A DNA stretch of 5,849 bases from an uncultured Porticoccus sp. Lineage in GTDB: Bacteria > Pseudomonadota > Gammaproteobacteria > Pseudomonadales > Porticoccaceae. Position numbers and translations under genes: made by a program. The stretch spans positions 1 to 5,849 of the forward strand of contig CATLZI010000144.1 of the NCBI GenBank assembly GCA_950063125.1, given 5' to 3'. Below the pieces are notes generated by a model, which was not told the DNA's origin, searched no databases, and was given only the letters and a program-made list of their open reading frames with translations. The stretch's first letter is position 1, and every line of letters begins with the position of its first letter. Of this stretch, positions 5,184 through 5,849 are shown piece after piece.

Positions 5184-5849
5184 TCACTGGTCGTAGATAG
5201 TTGGAATCGGATCTCGCTTGTGCCGGGTATCGTGGTAGGTCTCGATAATCCGGTTGGCCACCTCGTCGCTGACAGGCTTGGCCTCCAGAAAATCATCCAG
5301 TTCATCGTAGCTGATACCGAGTGCATGCTCGTCGGCCTTCTGTGGAGCAAGACATTCCAGATCGGCCGTGGGTGTTTTTTCAACGAGGTGTTCAGGCGCG
5401 CCAAGAAAAGCAGCTATCTGCCTGACCTGCCGTTTGCTGAGGCCGAACAACGGTGCCAGATCACAGGCACCATCCCCCCATTTTGTATAAAAGCCGGTGA
5501 CGTTCTCAGCCGAGTGGTCAGTGCCGAGCACCAATCCGCCCAGCAAGCCTGCGATCTGGTATTGAATCACCATGCGTGTGCGGGCTTTGGTGTTGCCTTT
5601 GGTGAAGTCGGTTTGGTCCGGGGACGCGGTCAGAAGCTGCCCGTTGTTCAGTGCGCCAAGCACTTCTTCATGGATGGCTTCCACGCCGGGCTTGATATTA
5701 ACGACCAGACACTCACTGGGCTGAATGAATTCAATAGCCTGTTGGGCGTCGTGTTCATCGGCCTGAATGCCGAAAGGCAGTCGTACCGCAATAAAGCGAT
5801 AAAGGGGCTCGCCCTGTTCCTGGTTCAATTGCTCAATGGCCAGTTGTGC
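5184..5849 (-). CDS. nadE: NH3-dependent NAD+ synthetase, C-terminal 221 residues (5' end off the window)
   Basis: The reading frame is open to the window edge, so the start and the N-terminal SGGxDS ATP-binding loop (roughly 55-60 residues by comparison with E. coli NadE, 275 residues) are missing. Visible hallmarks, numbered from the first visible codon: [19 protein letters not shown] (17-35), GNTKARTRM (85-93), [20 protein letters not shown] (107-126), KTPTADLE (158-165) and YDELDDFLE (181-189). These match the short ammonia-dependent class, which amidates deamido-NAD+ to NAD+ using ATP, the last step of NAD synthesis in the cytoplasm. Whether a glutaminase domain precedes it cannot be seen, but the C-terminal signature resembles the E. 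coli and Bacillus short form. It ends before a terminator and is probably unrelated in function to the pilus genes. Confidence 0.95.
   Translation of the reverse strand, partial: AQLAIEQLNQEQGEPLYRFIAVRLPFGIQADEHDAQQAIEFIQPSECLVVNIKPGVEAIHEEVLGALNNGQLLTASPDQTDFTKGNTKARTRMVIQYQIAGLLGGLVLGTDHSAENVTGFYTKWGDGACDLAPLFGLSKRQVRQIAAFLGAPEHLVEKTPTADLECLAPQKADEHALGISYDELDDFLEAKPVSDEVANRIIETYHDTRHKRDPIPTIYDQ

Noticed and set aside
1..5849. Mobile elements, CRISPR arrays, tRNA or rRNA genes, phage or defence genes
   Set aside because: No transposase-like sequences, regularly spaced repeats or RNA-gene hallmarks were seen; genes are densely packed in a known order.

Overview
The window is a chromosomal type IV pilus (T4P) locus from a gammaproteobacterium, with every convincing gene on the minus strand. 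Read in the direction of transcription (high to low coordinates) the order is nadE (3' part only), pilS, pilR, fimT, a second GspH/FimT-family minor pilin in the fimU position, pilV, and the first 58 codons of pilW. The pilS-pilR-fimT-fimU-pilV-pilW order is that of Pseudomonas aeruginosa and relatives, and PilR closely resembles the Pseudomonas protein as I remember it. Moderate base composition and an NH3-dependent-type nadE next to pilS would suit a marine gammaproteobacterium (Cellvibrionales, Alteromonadales or Oceanospirillales type), but genus cannot be fixed from this stretch.

Layout: 5184-5849 is the C-terminal part of NAD+ synthetase, running off the window. A hairpin followed by a T-run (about 5105-5141) closes that unit. 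pilS and pilR (5064 to 2090) form a two-gene operon joined by an ATGA stop/start overlap: PilS is a six-helix membrane histidine kinase with a PAS-like linker, PilR its sigma-54-activating response regulator. A 112-bp gap with a plausible sigma-70 promoter precedes fimT (1947 to 1441). A 100-bp-class gap with another candidate promoter and two inverted repeats precedes the fimU-like gene, which joins pilV and then pilW through two more ATGA overlaps. The rest of that operon (pilX, pilY1, pilE in relatives) would lie beyond position 1.

How it works together: PilS/PilR senses and tunes major pilin expression (pilA is not in this window). The four prepilin-like proteins carry the class III leader (G before the cleavage site, Glu at mature +5) and in related systems form the minor-pilin complex that primes pilus assembly at the tip. 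FimT carries a C-terminal GRVR sequence that matches the GRxR DNA-binding motif described for FimT in natural transformation, so the cluster may also serve DNA uptake.

I found no mobile element, CRISPR array, RNA gene or unknown multi-gene system. The most interesting details are the FimT GRVR tail and calcium-loop-like segment, an in-frame 18-bp tandem duplication in pilV, the divergence of the two tandem GspH/FimT paralogues, and inverted repeats in the two pilin-gene leader regions.
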